Under the pieces are notes generated by a model. That model had not been told where the DNA came from. It ran no database searches and saw only the letters and a program-made list of their open reading frames with translations. The position numbers were made by a program, and so were the translations under genes. DNA of 12,149 bases from an uncultured Synergistaceae bacterium. GTDB taxonomy: Bacteria > Synergistota > Synergistia > Synergistales > Aminobacteriaceae. The stretch lies in NCBI GenBank assembly GCA_937870605.1, contig CALMZW010000154.1, forward strand, positions 1-12,149, written 5' to 3'. Positions 7,380 through 12,149 of the stretch are shown piece after piece. Positions within the stretch are counted from its first letter, which is position 1. Every line of letters starts with the position of its first letter.

Positions 7380-8768
7380 CTATTTCCCGGACACCGTCTC
7401 GAACGTGTAGCGGAAGATCTCCGGGTCGAGCGGGTCGGAAAGCGTGAGCAAATGGTCGACGGTCCAGCGGTAGGCCTTGTTCTTCGGGAAGAGTGGTTCG
7501 TCGGTGAGCAGCGCGACCGAGCCGCCCGAGGAGTTCATCTGCCCGGGGTAGCTCATGTAGAAGAAGCGGAATTTCGCGCACTTCGCGACGGACGTCGCGA
7601 GTTCGACATCCTTCGAGATGACCTCGATGACGACCGCGACCTCGTGGGAGAGCGTCTGTTTGACGGGTTCGATCTCCTGCATGACGGCGTTCGCGCCGTA
7701 GACGTGGAAGAGCAGCTCGTACAGGCCGTCGCGGTGCGCTCCGATGATCTGCGAGACCTTTTTGCGCGTATCGGCCAGGATCTGGTCCATGTGGGCGATC
7801 GCGCGCGTGTCGCGGACGCCGACGAGGTGGTAGACGCGGTGTCCGGCCTCGCCCGCGCCTTCGAGCTTGACCTTGTAGCTTCCGTCGGGCGACGGGACGA
7901 AGCGGCTTCCCGTGACGCGGCAGATCCGGTCGGTCTGCGCCTCGTAGACGCTCTCGTGCATGTCGAGAATTCCGCCGGGGAGCGCCTGGACGAACGGGTT
8001 CGTGCGCTCGTACATCGAGTGCGCGGCCACGCTGTGCGGCGTCGCCTGCTGGTCGGGGTGCATCGGCTCGATCGTGAAGCAGTCGTCGTACACGGTCCCG
8101 ATGATCGATTCCTTGACCTTCTGCGGCCAGCACACGAGGGAGGCGCACTCCGCGGCCTTGCCCATGTGCAGGCTGACGCCCCGGTCGAACCCCTTGAAGA
8201 CGGGATACGCGGCGAGCAGCGTGTCGTCGCAGGAGCGCCCCGCGATGATGACGTCCGCGCCCTTCGCGAGCGCGTGGACGATCTGTTCGATGCCCATGCT
8301 CGCGGTCACGTTCGTCGTGTTGTCGAGCACCTCGTCCGTGAGCGGGAACGCCGCGCCGAGAACCTCCGTGCCGCCGCTGCGGACGCGAGAGCGAAGCGTG
8401 TCCATCGGGATCTGGGAGTAGATCAGCGCCATCGTGAAGGGCTCCATCTTCCGTTCCTTCGCGACGGTCCGGATGATGTCGGCGTAGAGGTTGACGCCCC
8501 GGTCCGTTCCGGTGGTGCTGCACGACCCCACGATCATCGGGACCTTCTTCTTCCGCGACTCGACGAGCATGATCTCGAGGTCGTGCCGCTCCCATTCGTA
8601 CGGGTTGTGCGGCATGTCCGCGCCCAAAAACGTCGGCCCCGCGTCGGCCGTCCCCGCATCGGCTCCGAAAAAGTCGATATCCCGCTTGACGCCCTCGTAG
8701 AAGGACCCTTCCTCGATGATGTTGTCGCCCAAATTCCCCGTAGAGACCAGTAAGGAAACTTTCCGCAC
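7380..8768 (-). CDS. AtuA family protein (DUF1446), first gene of the operon
   Basis: 462-residue protein of the acyclic terpene utilization AtuA family (DUF1446). Members occur in catabolic clusters, but their reaction is not established. Family-like features are the N-terminal strand and glycine loop KVSLLVSTGNLGDN (3-16), VPMIVGSCSTTGTDRGVN (76-93), the segment ADVIIAGRSCDDTLLAAYP (171-189), which corresponds to the usual AD-VI-GR-AD block, and GKAAECASLVCWPQK (203-217). Start choice: the frame is open up to an ATG at 8876, but that lies upstream of the predicted transcription start and inside the promoter. The GTG at 8768-8766 is preceded at the right distance by a very strong Shine-Dalgarno (GGAGGAG) and begins the conserved strand, so I take GTG. 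It is the promoter-proximal gene, with the regulator encoded divergently and paralog C starting 4 bases after its stop. A perfect 11-bp palindrome (8754-8764) covers codons 2-5 and might affect initiation. Confidence 0.88.
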   Translation of the reverse strand: MRKVSLLVSTGNLGDNIIEEGSFYEGVKRDIDFFGADAGTADAGPTFLGADMPHNPYEWERHDLEIMLVESRKKKVPMIVGSCSTTGTDRGVNLYADIIRTVAKERKMEPFTMALIYSQIPMDTLRSRVRSGGTEVLGAAFPLTDEVLDNTTNVTASMGIEQIVHALAKGADVIIAGRSCDDTLLAAYPVFKGFDRGVSLHMGKAAECASLVCWPQKVKESIIGTVYDDCFTIEPMHPDQQATPHSVAAHSMYERTNPFVQALPGGILDMHESVYEAQTDRICRVTGSRFVPSPDGSYKVKLEGAGEAGHRVYHLVGVRDTRAIAHMDQILADTRKKVSQIIGAHRDGLYELLFHVYGANAVMQEIEPVKQTLSHEVAVVIEVISKDVELATSVAKCAKFRFFYMSYPGQMNSSGGSVALLTDEPLFPKNKAYRWTVDHLLTLSDPLDPEIFRYTFETVSGK

Positions 8769-8775
8769 GGATACA

Positions 8776-8786
8776 TCTCCTCCTCT
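8776..8786 (-). promoter_or_regulatory. Ribosome binding site that decides the GTG start of the AtuA-family gene
   Basis: On the minus strand this reads AGAGGAGGAGA, with GGAGGAG eight bases before GTG at 8768. It is the strongest Shine-Dalgarno in the window. No comparable site precedes the upstream in-frame ATG at 8876, which supports the shorter protein. Confidence 0.8.
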
Positions 8787-8816
8787 GACGGTCTGTGATA
8801 TGCCGTTATTGTGTAG

Positions 8817-8838
8817 AAAACGGAAGCGCATTGCCGAA
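8817..8838. promoter_or_regulatory. Putative operator 1, just downstream of the operon transcription start
   Basis: The plus strand reads AAAACGGAA, then GCGCAT, then TGCCGAA. The core is CGGAA-N6-TGCCG (8821-8825 and 8832-8836), an imperfect inverted repeat. Twenty of its 22 bases match the element at 9125-9146. It would lie at about +3 to +24 of the operon, a position where a bound repressor blocks transcription. Archaeal NrpR is known to bind GGAA-N6-TTCC; the divergent gene at 9198 encodes an NrpR-family protein, so it is the natural candidate to bind here. Binding is inferred. Confidence 0.6.
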
Positions 8839-8847
8839 CTTGTGTCA

Positions 8848-8876
8848 AGAATAATCGAGCAAATTTTGCTTGTCAA
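8848..8876 (-). promoter_or_regulatory. Sigma-70-type promoter of the minus-strand catabolic operon
   Basis: On the minus strand, TTGACA (complement of 8871-8876) is followed by exactly 17 bases and then TATTCT (complement of 8848-8853). The -35 box is a perfect consensus and the -10 box matches 4 of 6 positions. The start of transcription should fall near 8841, giving a leader of roughly 70 bases before the GTG at 8768. The spacer contains a perfect palindrome, AGCAAA-A-TTTGCT (8858-8870). This is a prediction from sequence only. Confidence 0.75.
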
Positions 8877-8879
8877 GGG

Positions 8880-9124
8880 GAATATGCATTCTTTTGACAG
8901 AATGACCGCAACGATTGCGTTTTTTCAGGCGCCCGGGTATGATGTTCGGCGCGGAGCGCGCGCCGCTTGTCTCTTCCGCTTGTGTGAAGGAAAGGCGCGG
9001 TTTTTCGCGGGAAAGTTGCGGGGCGTTCCCCTGGGGGGATTCCCGTTCCCGAATTTTCGTCGTGTGGGATATTCGCCTCCAGGGGGTGTCGTGCGGGGGG
9101 AACGGGCGGTTTTGTTCGGAACAT
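8880..9124. other. Central part of the divergent intergenic region, no gene recognised
   Basis: About 245 bases between the two candidate operators. Several short frames are open on both strands, as expected in G+C-rich DNA, but none has a family-like product or fitting ribosome site. It contains three copies of the heptamer CGTTCCC: direct at 9024-9030 and 9044-9050, and inverted at 9098-9104. The last two lie in 9-bp inverted arms (9042-9050 and 9098-9106). A short palindrome GTTC-G-GAAC lies at 9114-9122 next to operator 2. It may hold further regulatory sites or part of the regulator's own promoter. Confidence 0.4.
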
Positions 9125-9146
9125 AAAACGGCATCGCATTGCCGAA
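9125..9146. promoter_or_regulatory. Putative operator 2, upstream of the NrpR-like regulator gene
   Basis: Plus strand reads AAAACGGCA, then TCGCAT, then TGCCGAA. The core CGGCA-N6-TGCCG (9129-9133 and 9140-9144) is a perfect 5-bp inverted repeat with a 6-base spacer, and the whole element differs from operator 1 at only two of 22 positions. It ends about 50 bases before the TTG start of the regulator. The sequence TTGCCG within it is a weak -35 candidate, with TATGGC 18 bases downstream as a poor -10, so a bound regulator could shut off its own gene. Autoregulation is inferred. Confidence 0.55.
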
Positions 9147-9197
9147 AAAATCGGACGGAGGGTATGGCATACTATTCGTCCGGGGGAGGGAGCGCCA

Positions 9198-10886
9198 TTG
9201 TTCGAAATTGAAGCATATCCGGACACGATCGTCGAAATTCTTCGGATCCTCTACTTTTCCGGCGGCATCCAGGCGTCGGGCGACCTGCAGAACGCGCTCC
9301 GGAAGAGAAGCATCGAACTGGAGCTCCGGACGATCCGATACCATCTCGCGAATCTGGAAAAGGACGGCATCGTCCGGCGTTTCGGGAACAAGGGCGTCGT
9401 CCTGACGGAGCGGGGCGTCGAGGAGGCCCGGATGCTGCTGGTCTTCGACCGGATCGGCGTGTCCTCCGCGGAGATCGAGCGGATCGCCGCGGACAGCGAC
9501 TACGACCCCGCCGCCGATACGGGGAAGGTGCTGGTGAATACGCTGCTGATCGGAGAAAACCGGCTGGACGATGTCCTCGGCGTTCTGGCCGCGACGTCGG
9601 CCAGTCCGGTGATCATCTCGTCCCGCGTGGGGCTCGTCCGTTCCGGCGAACGGCTTTGGAACTTCGTCGTCCCGCAGGGGCATGTCGCGCTGCTCGGAAT
9701 CACCGCGCGCAATTTCGACGTCTTCCTCCAGAAGCGGCGGATCCCCACCGAAACGATCGCGACCGTGCTGCTGCGGATCGAGGACAACGAGCCGAAGGGC
9801 ATCGCCGACATTCTCTTTCATTCGGGAACCACGCTGAGCCCCGGTGAACTGCTGATCCGCGGGAGGTACACGTCCGTCTCGGACGTCGTCCGGACGGGAA
9901 ACGGCCTCGCGACCGCCTCGATAAAGACCTTCCCGCCGCAGTTCTTCGACGAGGTCGCCGAAATGCTGCATTCGCTCGACCGGACGGCTTTTTCCGGGCT
10001 GATCGAGATGAAGGGGCAGCTTCCTCCCGCGTATCGCATGAGCTACAGGGACCGGGAGAAGGGGTATATGCTCGTCTACGGCGGCGCGAACTTCTTCGCG
10101 CCCCTCGTGGAGCAGCATCTTGCGGAAAACCTGCGCATCAGCCACGCGCTCTACGATATTTCTCGGATGCGCCCCGTCGCGGAGCTTCTGCGGCCGAACG
10201 CGGGACGGCGGGGGCGCCGGGCAAAGGGTGCGCCCGGCGGTTTCTCGGCGGCGTTGTCGGGAGGACTGTTTTCTCGGGGGGGGCTTGCGTCAGATTTCCA
10301 GAAACGAGTCGTCGGAGTGGAAAAACGCGGTCAGCCTGTCCAGAATGCAGTTGCGGGCGGAGTCGCCGGCGACGCGGCTCATCCGCGTGAAGGCGCATTC
10401 CCAGATGACGGCGACGCGCCATTTTTCCCCGATCAGGCGTGCGTAATTGATTTCGTCCCGTTTCCTGTTCCCTTCCAGCTTCGTCGTCCACCACTCGCGC
10501 CGGGTTTCGGGGAGCGCCCCGTGGGCGCACGCGTGGTGATGCCAGAAGCAGCCGTGAATGAAGACGACGGTGCGGAATTTCGGCAGGACGAGGTCAGGCG
10601 TTCCCGGCAGATCCTTCCTGTGAAGGCGGAAACGATACCCCTGCCGGAAGAGGAGGGAGCGGATGATTTTTTCGGGCTTCGTGTCCTCCGAACGGACACG
10701 ACTCATGTTCCGGCTGCGCAGCTCTTTCGGGAGCCGGTCCATGTCCGTTACACCGCGAGATCGAGCGGGAGGTCGCTGATGTCCTTCAGCCGGTTGCCGC
10801 GGATCATGTTATCCATAAGTTCGACGGAATCCTCCGAAGCGATCTTCACAACGGCCCGGTGGAGTTCCGGGAGGGCGAAATGGTAG
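9198..10886 (+). CDS. NrpR-family transcriptional regulator with lost stop codon (conserved domain ends near 10190)
   Basis: Residues 1-80 form a winged helix (TIRYHLANLEKDGIVRRFG, 45-63, then a KGVVLTERG wing). Residues 105-325 form one NrpR (DUF128) effector domain, with VPQGHVALLGITARNFDVFL (158-177), FHSGTTLSPGELLIRGRYTS (207-226), VRTGNGLATASIKTF (231-245) and SGLIEMKG (266-273). Archaeal NrpR represses nitrogen genes and senses 2-oxoglutarate; here the divergent operon and twin operators suggest local control by an organic acid. The start is TTG at 9198, seven bases after GGGGGAGGG; no nearer ATG fits. Oddity: single-domain relatives should end around residue 325-335, but the frame stays open to a TAG at 10884-10886 (562 codons). 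The extra part is low-complexity, then exactly antisense to vsr and the small gene, so I regard it as spurious sequence. None of the three forward frames has a stop before 10390. Family assignment is firm; the true 3' end is not. Confidence 0.8.
   Translation: MFEIEAYPDTIVEILRILYFSGGIQASGDLQNALRKRSIELELRTIRYHLANLEKDGIVRRFGNKGVVLTERGVEEARMLLVFDRIGVSSAEIERIAADSDYDPAADTGKVLVNTLLIGENRLDDVLGVLAATSASPVIISSRVGLVRSGERLWNFVVPQGHVALLGITARNFDVFLQKRRIPTETIATVLLRIEDNEPKGIADILFHSGTTLSPGELLIRGRYTSVSDVVRTGNGLATASIKTFPPQFFDEVAEMLHSLDRTAFSGLIEMKGQLPPAYRMSYRDREKGYMLVYGGANFFAPLVEQHLAENLRISHALYDISRMRPVAELLRPNAGRRGRRAKGAPGGFSAALSGGLFSRGGLASDFQKRVVGVEKRGQPVQNAVAGGVAGDAAHPREGAFPDDGDAPFFPDQACVIDFVPFPVPFQLRRPPLAPGFGERPVGARVVMPEAAVNEDDGAEFRQDEVRRSRQILPVKAETIPLPEEEGADDFFGLRVLRTDTTHVPAAQLFREPVHVRYTARSSGRSLMSFSRLPRIMLSISSTESSEAIFTTARWSSGRAKW
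10215..10239 (+). terminator. Possible hairpin terminator after the regulator domain
   Basis: A perfect 8-bp inverted repeat, CGCCGGGC (10215-10222) and GCCCGGCG (10232-10239), with a 9-base loop, is followed by GTTTCTC, a weak T tract. It stands between the end of the conserved regulator domain and the convergent vsr gene, the expected place for a terminator. On the minus strand a C-run follows instead of T, so it suits the plus-strand gene better. In the present sequence the regulator frame reads through it. Confidence 0.4.
10290..10742 (-). CDS. vsr: Very short patch repair (Vsr) mismatch endonuclease
   Basis: 150-residue Vsr endonuclease, which nicks DNA 5' of the T in T:G mismatches left by deamination of 5-methylcytosine at sites methylated by its partner methyltransferase. 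E. coli Vsr has 156 residues. Visible parts: the start region NMSRVRSEDTKPEKIIRSLL (12-31), LPGTPDLVLPKFRTVVFIHG (45-64) with metal-binding Asp50, and HGCFWHHHAC (63-72) with catalytic His63. Cys65, His70, Cys72 and Cys116 occupy the positions expected of the structural zinc site. The ATG at 10742 follows the stop of the 64-residue gene by 5 bases, with only a weak GGA upstream, so translation is probably coupled. It is the last gene of the methyltransferase unit and converges on the regulator gene, whose runaway reading frame covers it completely in antisense. Identity is clear from motifs. Confidence 0.95.
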   Translation of the reverse strand: MDRLPKELRSRNMSRVRSEDTKPEKIIRSLLFRQGYRFRLHRKDLPGTPDLVLPKFRTVVFIHGCFWHHHACAHGALPETRREWWTTKLEGNRKRDEINYARLIGEKWRVAVIWECAFTRMSRVAGDSARNCILDRLTAFFHSDDSFLEI

Positions 10887-10942
10887 ACGCAGTCCACGTC
10901 CCCCGTCCCGAGTGCGATGGAAGCGATGCGTCCGTCCGTCAT
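10748..10942 (-). CDS. Small protein of unknown function between dcm-type gene and vsr
   Basis: I do not recognise this 64-residue protein. It begins MTDGRIASIALGTGDVDC and continues with a mixed hydrophobic/charged stretch (FALPELHRAVVKIASEDSV, 22-40) and an acidic, leucine-rich C-terminus. There is no signal peptide, membrane segment or clear motif. Its ATG overlaps the stop of the methyltransferase gene as ATGA, and vsr starts 5 bases after its TAA, so all three genes are very likely co-translated. That tight placement is the main reason to believe it is real. It could be a small accessory of the modification/repair pair, or a remnant of a larger gene such as a lost restriction enzyme. Confidence 0.6.
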   Translation of the reverse strand: MTDGRIASIALGTGDVDCVYHFALPELHRAVVKIASEDSVELMDNMIRGNRLKDISDLPLDLAV

Positions 10943-12024
10943 GACGCCTTCTTCTTCCTTCCGTTTCGTTCGGACGCGTTTTCAAGCGCTTCTTTCACCT
11001 GCATCGCAATGGCTCCGGCCAAGGCGGGAGGGACGGCGTTGCCGATCTGGCGGGCGATCTCCGTCTTGCTTCCGAGGAAACGGAAATCGTCCGGGAACCC
11101 CATCAGTCGGGCAGCCTCGCGGTGCGTGATCGGGCGATGCTTTTCCGGGTGAAGATACCGTCCCTTTTCGGGTTTGAAAAATTCCGTCCGGATGGTGACC
11201 GAAGGACGATCCCACCAGAGTCTGCCGAAAAGGTCGGCGCCGCCCGATTGCTTTTTTCTCCAGCATTCCGGCAGGAGTTCCGGAGCGTTTTTCTGAAGGT
11301 CGAAACGATTCCCGCCGGGTGGAACGACCTTGTAGCGTTCGAGGCTCTTCTCCGTCGGGTTCCTTCCGAAATGAAGGTCGAGCGGCGGTTCCGTCGCCCG
11401 GATTTCGGTCCCTTCGGGATCGGGGAGGTCGTGAATCGCATCACGCACCGTCCGCCATCTTCCCTCATGCGTGGAGGCGGGAAGAGAAATCCCCAGGGGG
11501 AACGCGTCGGCCTTCGCCCCTATGGTGACCGTCCGTCTCCGGACCTGCGGGGCGCCGTAATCCGCCGCGTTCAGGACGGCGGCGTGAAGGAGGAATCCGT
11601 TTTCCTCCGCCCTTTCGTTGATCTGCGGCATTTCAGGAGAACGGAGCAGCTCGGCGACGTTCTCCATGACGAAGACGGACGCGCCGCTGCGGAATACGAT
11701 TTCGAGAAAGGGCTCCCAGAGCGCGCGCCGCGGGTCTCCGCTCCGTTCCCTGTTCAGCAGGCTGAACCCCTGGCAGGGCGGGCCGCCGATAACGATATCC
11801 GCATCCGGAACCGGGGCTCCCGACGCGAGAAAATCCTCGATGTCCCCGACGAAACCGCCTCCGCCGAAGTTTGCGCCGTGCGTCTCCATGGCGGCAGGAT
11901 CGTTGTCGAGAGAAAAAACGCATCGGAAACCGCCGCAAAAGCGGGGGTCCGTAAACCCGAGGGTCATCCCGCCCGCTCCCGCGAACAGGTCGATCAGTCG
12001 AATCATATCGCCGCTATTTTTCAT
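10939..12024 (-). CDS. DNA (cytosine-5-)-methyltransferase
   Basis: 361-residue C5 cytosine methyltransferase with all key motifs in order: I, LIDLFAGAGGMTLGF (10-24), AdoMet binding; IV, GGPPCQGFS (80-88) with nucleophile Cys84; VI, ENV (121-123); VIII, QVRRR (160-164); a target-recognition region around 190-285; IX-like RPITHREAARLMGFPDDF (297-314); and X, QIGNAVPPALAGAIA (326-340). Length is normal for a bacterial 5mC enzyme. The recognition sequence cannot be read from the protein by eye. The start is ATG at 12024 or the in-frame ATG at 12006 (MIRLIDLF), which is closer to the family N-terminus; neither has a convincing Shine-Dalgarno. It leads a unit with the 64-residue gene (4-base overlap) and vsr. 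No restriction endonuclease is visible, so it is solitary here unless one lies beyond 12149. A basic RNGRKKK tail ends the protein. Confidence 0.95.
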   Translation of the reverse strand: MKNSGDMIRLIDLFAGAGGMTLGFTDPRFCGGFRCVFSLDNDPAAMETHGANFGGGGFVGDIEDFLASGAPVPDADIVIGGPPCQGFSLLNRERSGDPRRALWEPFLEIVFRSGASVFVMENVAELLRSPEMPQINERAEENGFLLHAAVLNAADYGAPQVRRRTVTIGAKADAFPLGISLPASTHEGRWRTVRDAIHDLPDPEGTEIRATEPPLDLHFGRNPTEKSLERYKVVPPGGNRFDLQKNAPELLPECWRKKQSGGADLFGRLWWDRPSVTIRTEFFKPEKGRYLHPEKHRPITHREAARLMGFPDDFRFLGSKTEIARQIGNAVPPALAGAIAMQVKEALENASERNGRKKKAS

Positions 12025-12030
12025 GCGCTT

Positions 12031-12038
12031 ATTTTATA
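12031..12038 (-). promoter_or_regulatory. Possible -10 box of the methyltransferase unit
   Basis: The minus strand reads TATAAAAT here, followed by AAGCGC and the ATG at 12024. No good -35 hexamer is seen 16-18 bases upstream. If used, transcription would begin only a base or two before the ATG at 12024, giving a leaderless message, or would serve the in-frame ATG at 12006 with a leader of about 20 bases. Weak evidence. Confidence 0.35.
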
Positions 12039-12055
12039 CGCAGCGGGGGCATTTT

Positions 12056-12127
12056 TCACGTCCCCGCGGAATGGTCGCTCCTTGCAAACCTCCCGTCACG
12101 ATCGTATCCATGTTTTCGAGTATACAT
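12056..12127 (-). CDS. Doubtful 23-residue small ORF upstream of the methyltransferase gene
   Basis: An ATG at 12127 follows AGGAGGG with a short 3-4 base spacing and opens 23 codons, ending in TGA at 12056-12058. The product is basic and polar (begins MYTRKHGYDRDG) and resembles nothing I know. Its only support is the Shine-Dalgarno. A second overlapping frame, ATG at 12111 to TAA at 12034-12036 (25 codons, ending EKCPRCV), is equally open. Either could be a leader peptide, the end of a decayed gene, or chance. Confidence 0.2.
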   Translation of the reverse strand: MYTRKHGYDRDGRFARSDHSAGT

Positions 12128-12149
12128 AAACCCTCCTGGATCTATGCTA

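Noticed and set aside
2551..7447. Long plus-strand open frames opposite the dehydratase and hydro-lyase genes (2551-4173, 4227-6092, 5990-7447)
   Set aside because: These mirror minus-strand genes with clear family motifs. Their products are rich in Arg, Val and Asp repeats without any recognisable domain, as expected from antisense frames in G+C-rich DNA.
8873..9226. Several overlapping small ORFs on both strands in the intergenic region
   Set aside because: No family-like sequence, no fitting ribosome sites, and they overlap the promoter and both operators.
9198..10190. Archaeal origin because of an NrpR-family gene
   Set aside because: The promoter boxes, strong Shine-Dalgarno sites, signal peptide and Dcm/Vsr pair are bacterial, and NrpR-domain proteins also occur in bacteria.
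1..12149. CRISPR array, tRNA/rRNA genes, insertion sequences or phage genes
   Set aside because: No spaced direct repeats, cloverleaf-like sequence, transposase, integrase or phage motifs were seen on reading both strands.

Overview
The window is G+C-rich bacterial DNA that holds two unrelated modules and a regulator between them. Bacterial origin is indicated by purine-rich Shine-Dalgarno sites before most genes, a well-formed TTGACA-N17-TATTCT promoter, and a Dcm/Vsr pair. A TAXI-type TRAP binding protein together with anaerobe-style carboxylic-acid enzymes suggests an anaerobic or fermentative organism. The phylum cannot be read from the window; Synergistota or a sulfate-reducer-like lineage would be guesses.

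Bases 1-8768 are one tightly packed minus-strand operon, read from right to left. It encodes an AtuA-family (DUF1446) protein, MmgE/PrpD paralog C, a DUF4387 protein, MmgE/PrpD paralog B, MmgE/PrpD paralog A, the large and small subunits of a LeuC/LeuD-type [4Fe-4S] hydro-lyase, and a TAXI TRAP transporter binding protein that is cut by the left window edge. The first seven genes are separated by only -4 to 20 bases; the TAXI gene follows after 81 bases. The likely theme is import of an organic acid and its dehydration/rehydration. In the 2-methylcitrate cycle, PrpD dehydrates the substrate and an aconitase-type enzyme rehydrates it, and both kinds of enzyme are present here. There is no PrpB, PrpC or CoA ligase, so the actual substrate is unknown.

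Bases 8769-9197 form a 429-bp divergent intergenic region. It holds the operon promoter and two almost identical 22-bp elements, one in front of each divergent gene. Each has inverted arms separated by six bases, the same geometry as the operator of archaeal NrpR. The plus-strand gene at 9198 encodes an NrpR-family regulator (winged helix plus NrpR/DUF128 effector domain), so regulator and operators fit together as a local, autoregulated switch. The reading frame of the regulator has lost its stop: it runs about 230 codons past the conserved domain, antisense to the genes that follow.

Bases 10290-12024 are a minus-strand three-gene unit: a DNA cytosine-5 methyltransferase, an unrecognised 64-residue protein that overlaps it by four bases, and a Vsr mismatch endonuclease. 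No restriction endonuclease is visible in the window. The last 125 bases hold a possible promoter for the methyltransferase and a doubtful small ORF. No tRNA, rRNA, CRISPR array, transposase or insertion-sequence end was recognised.
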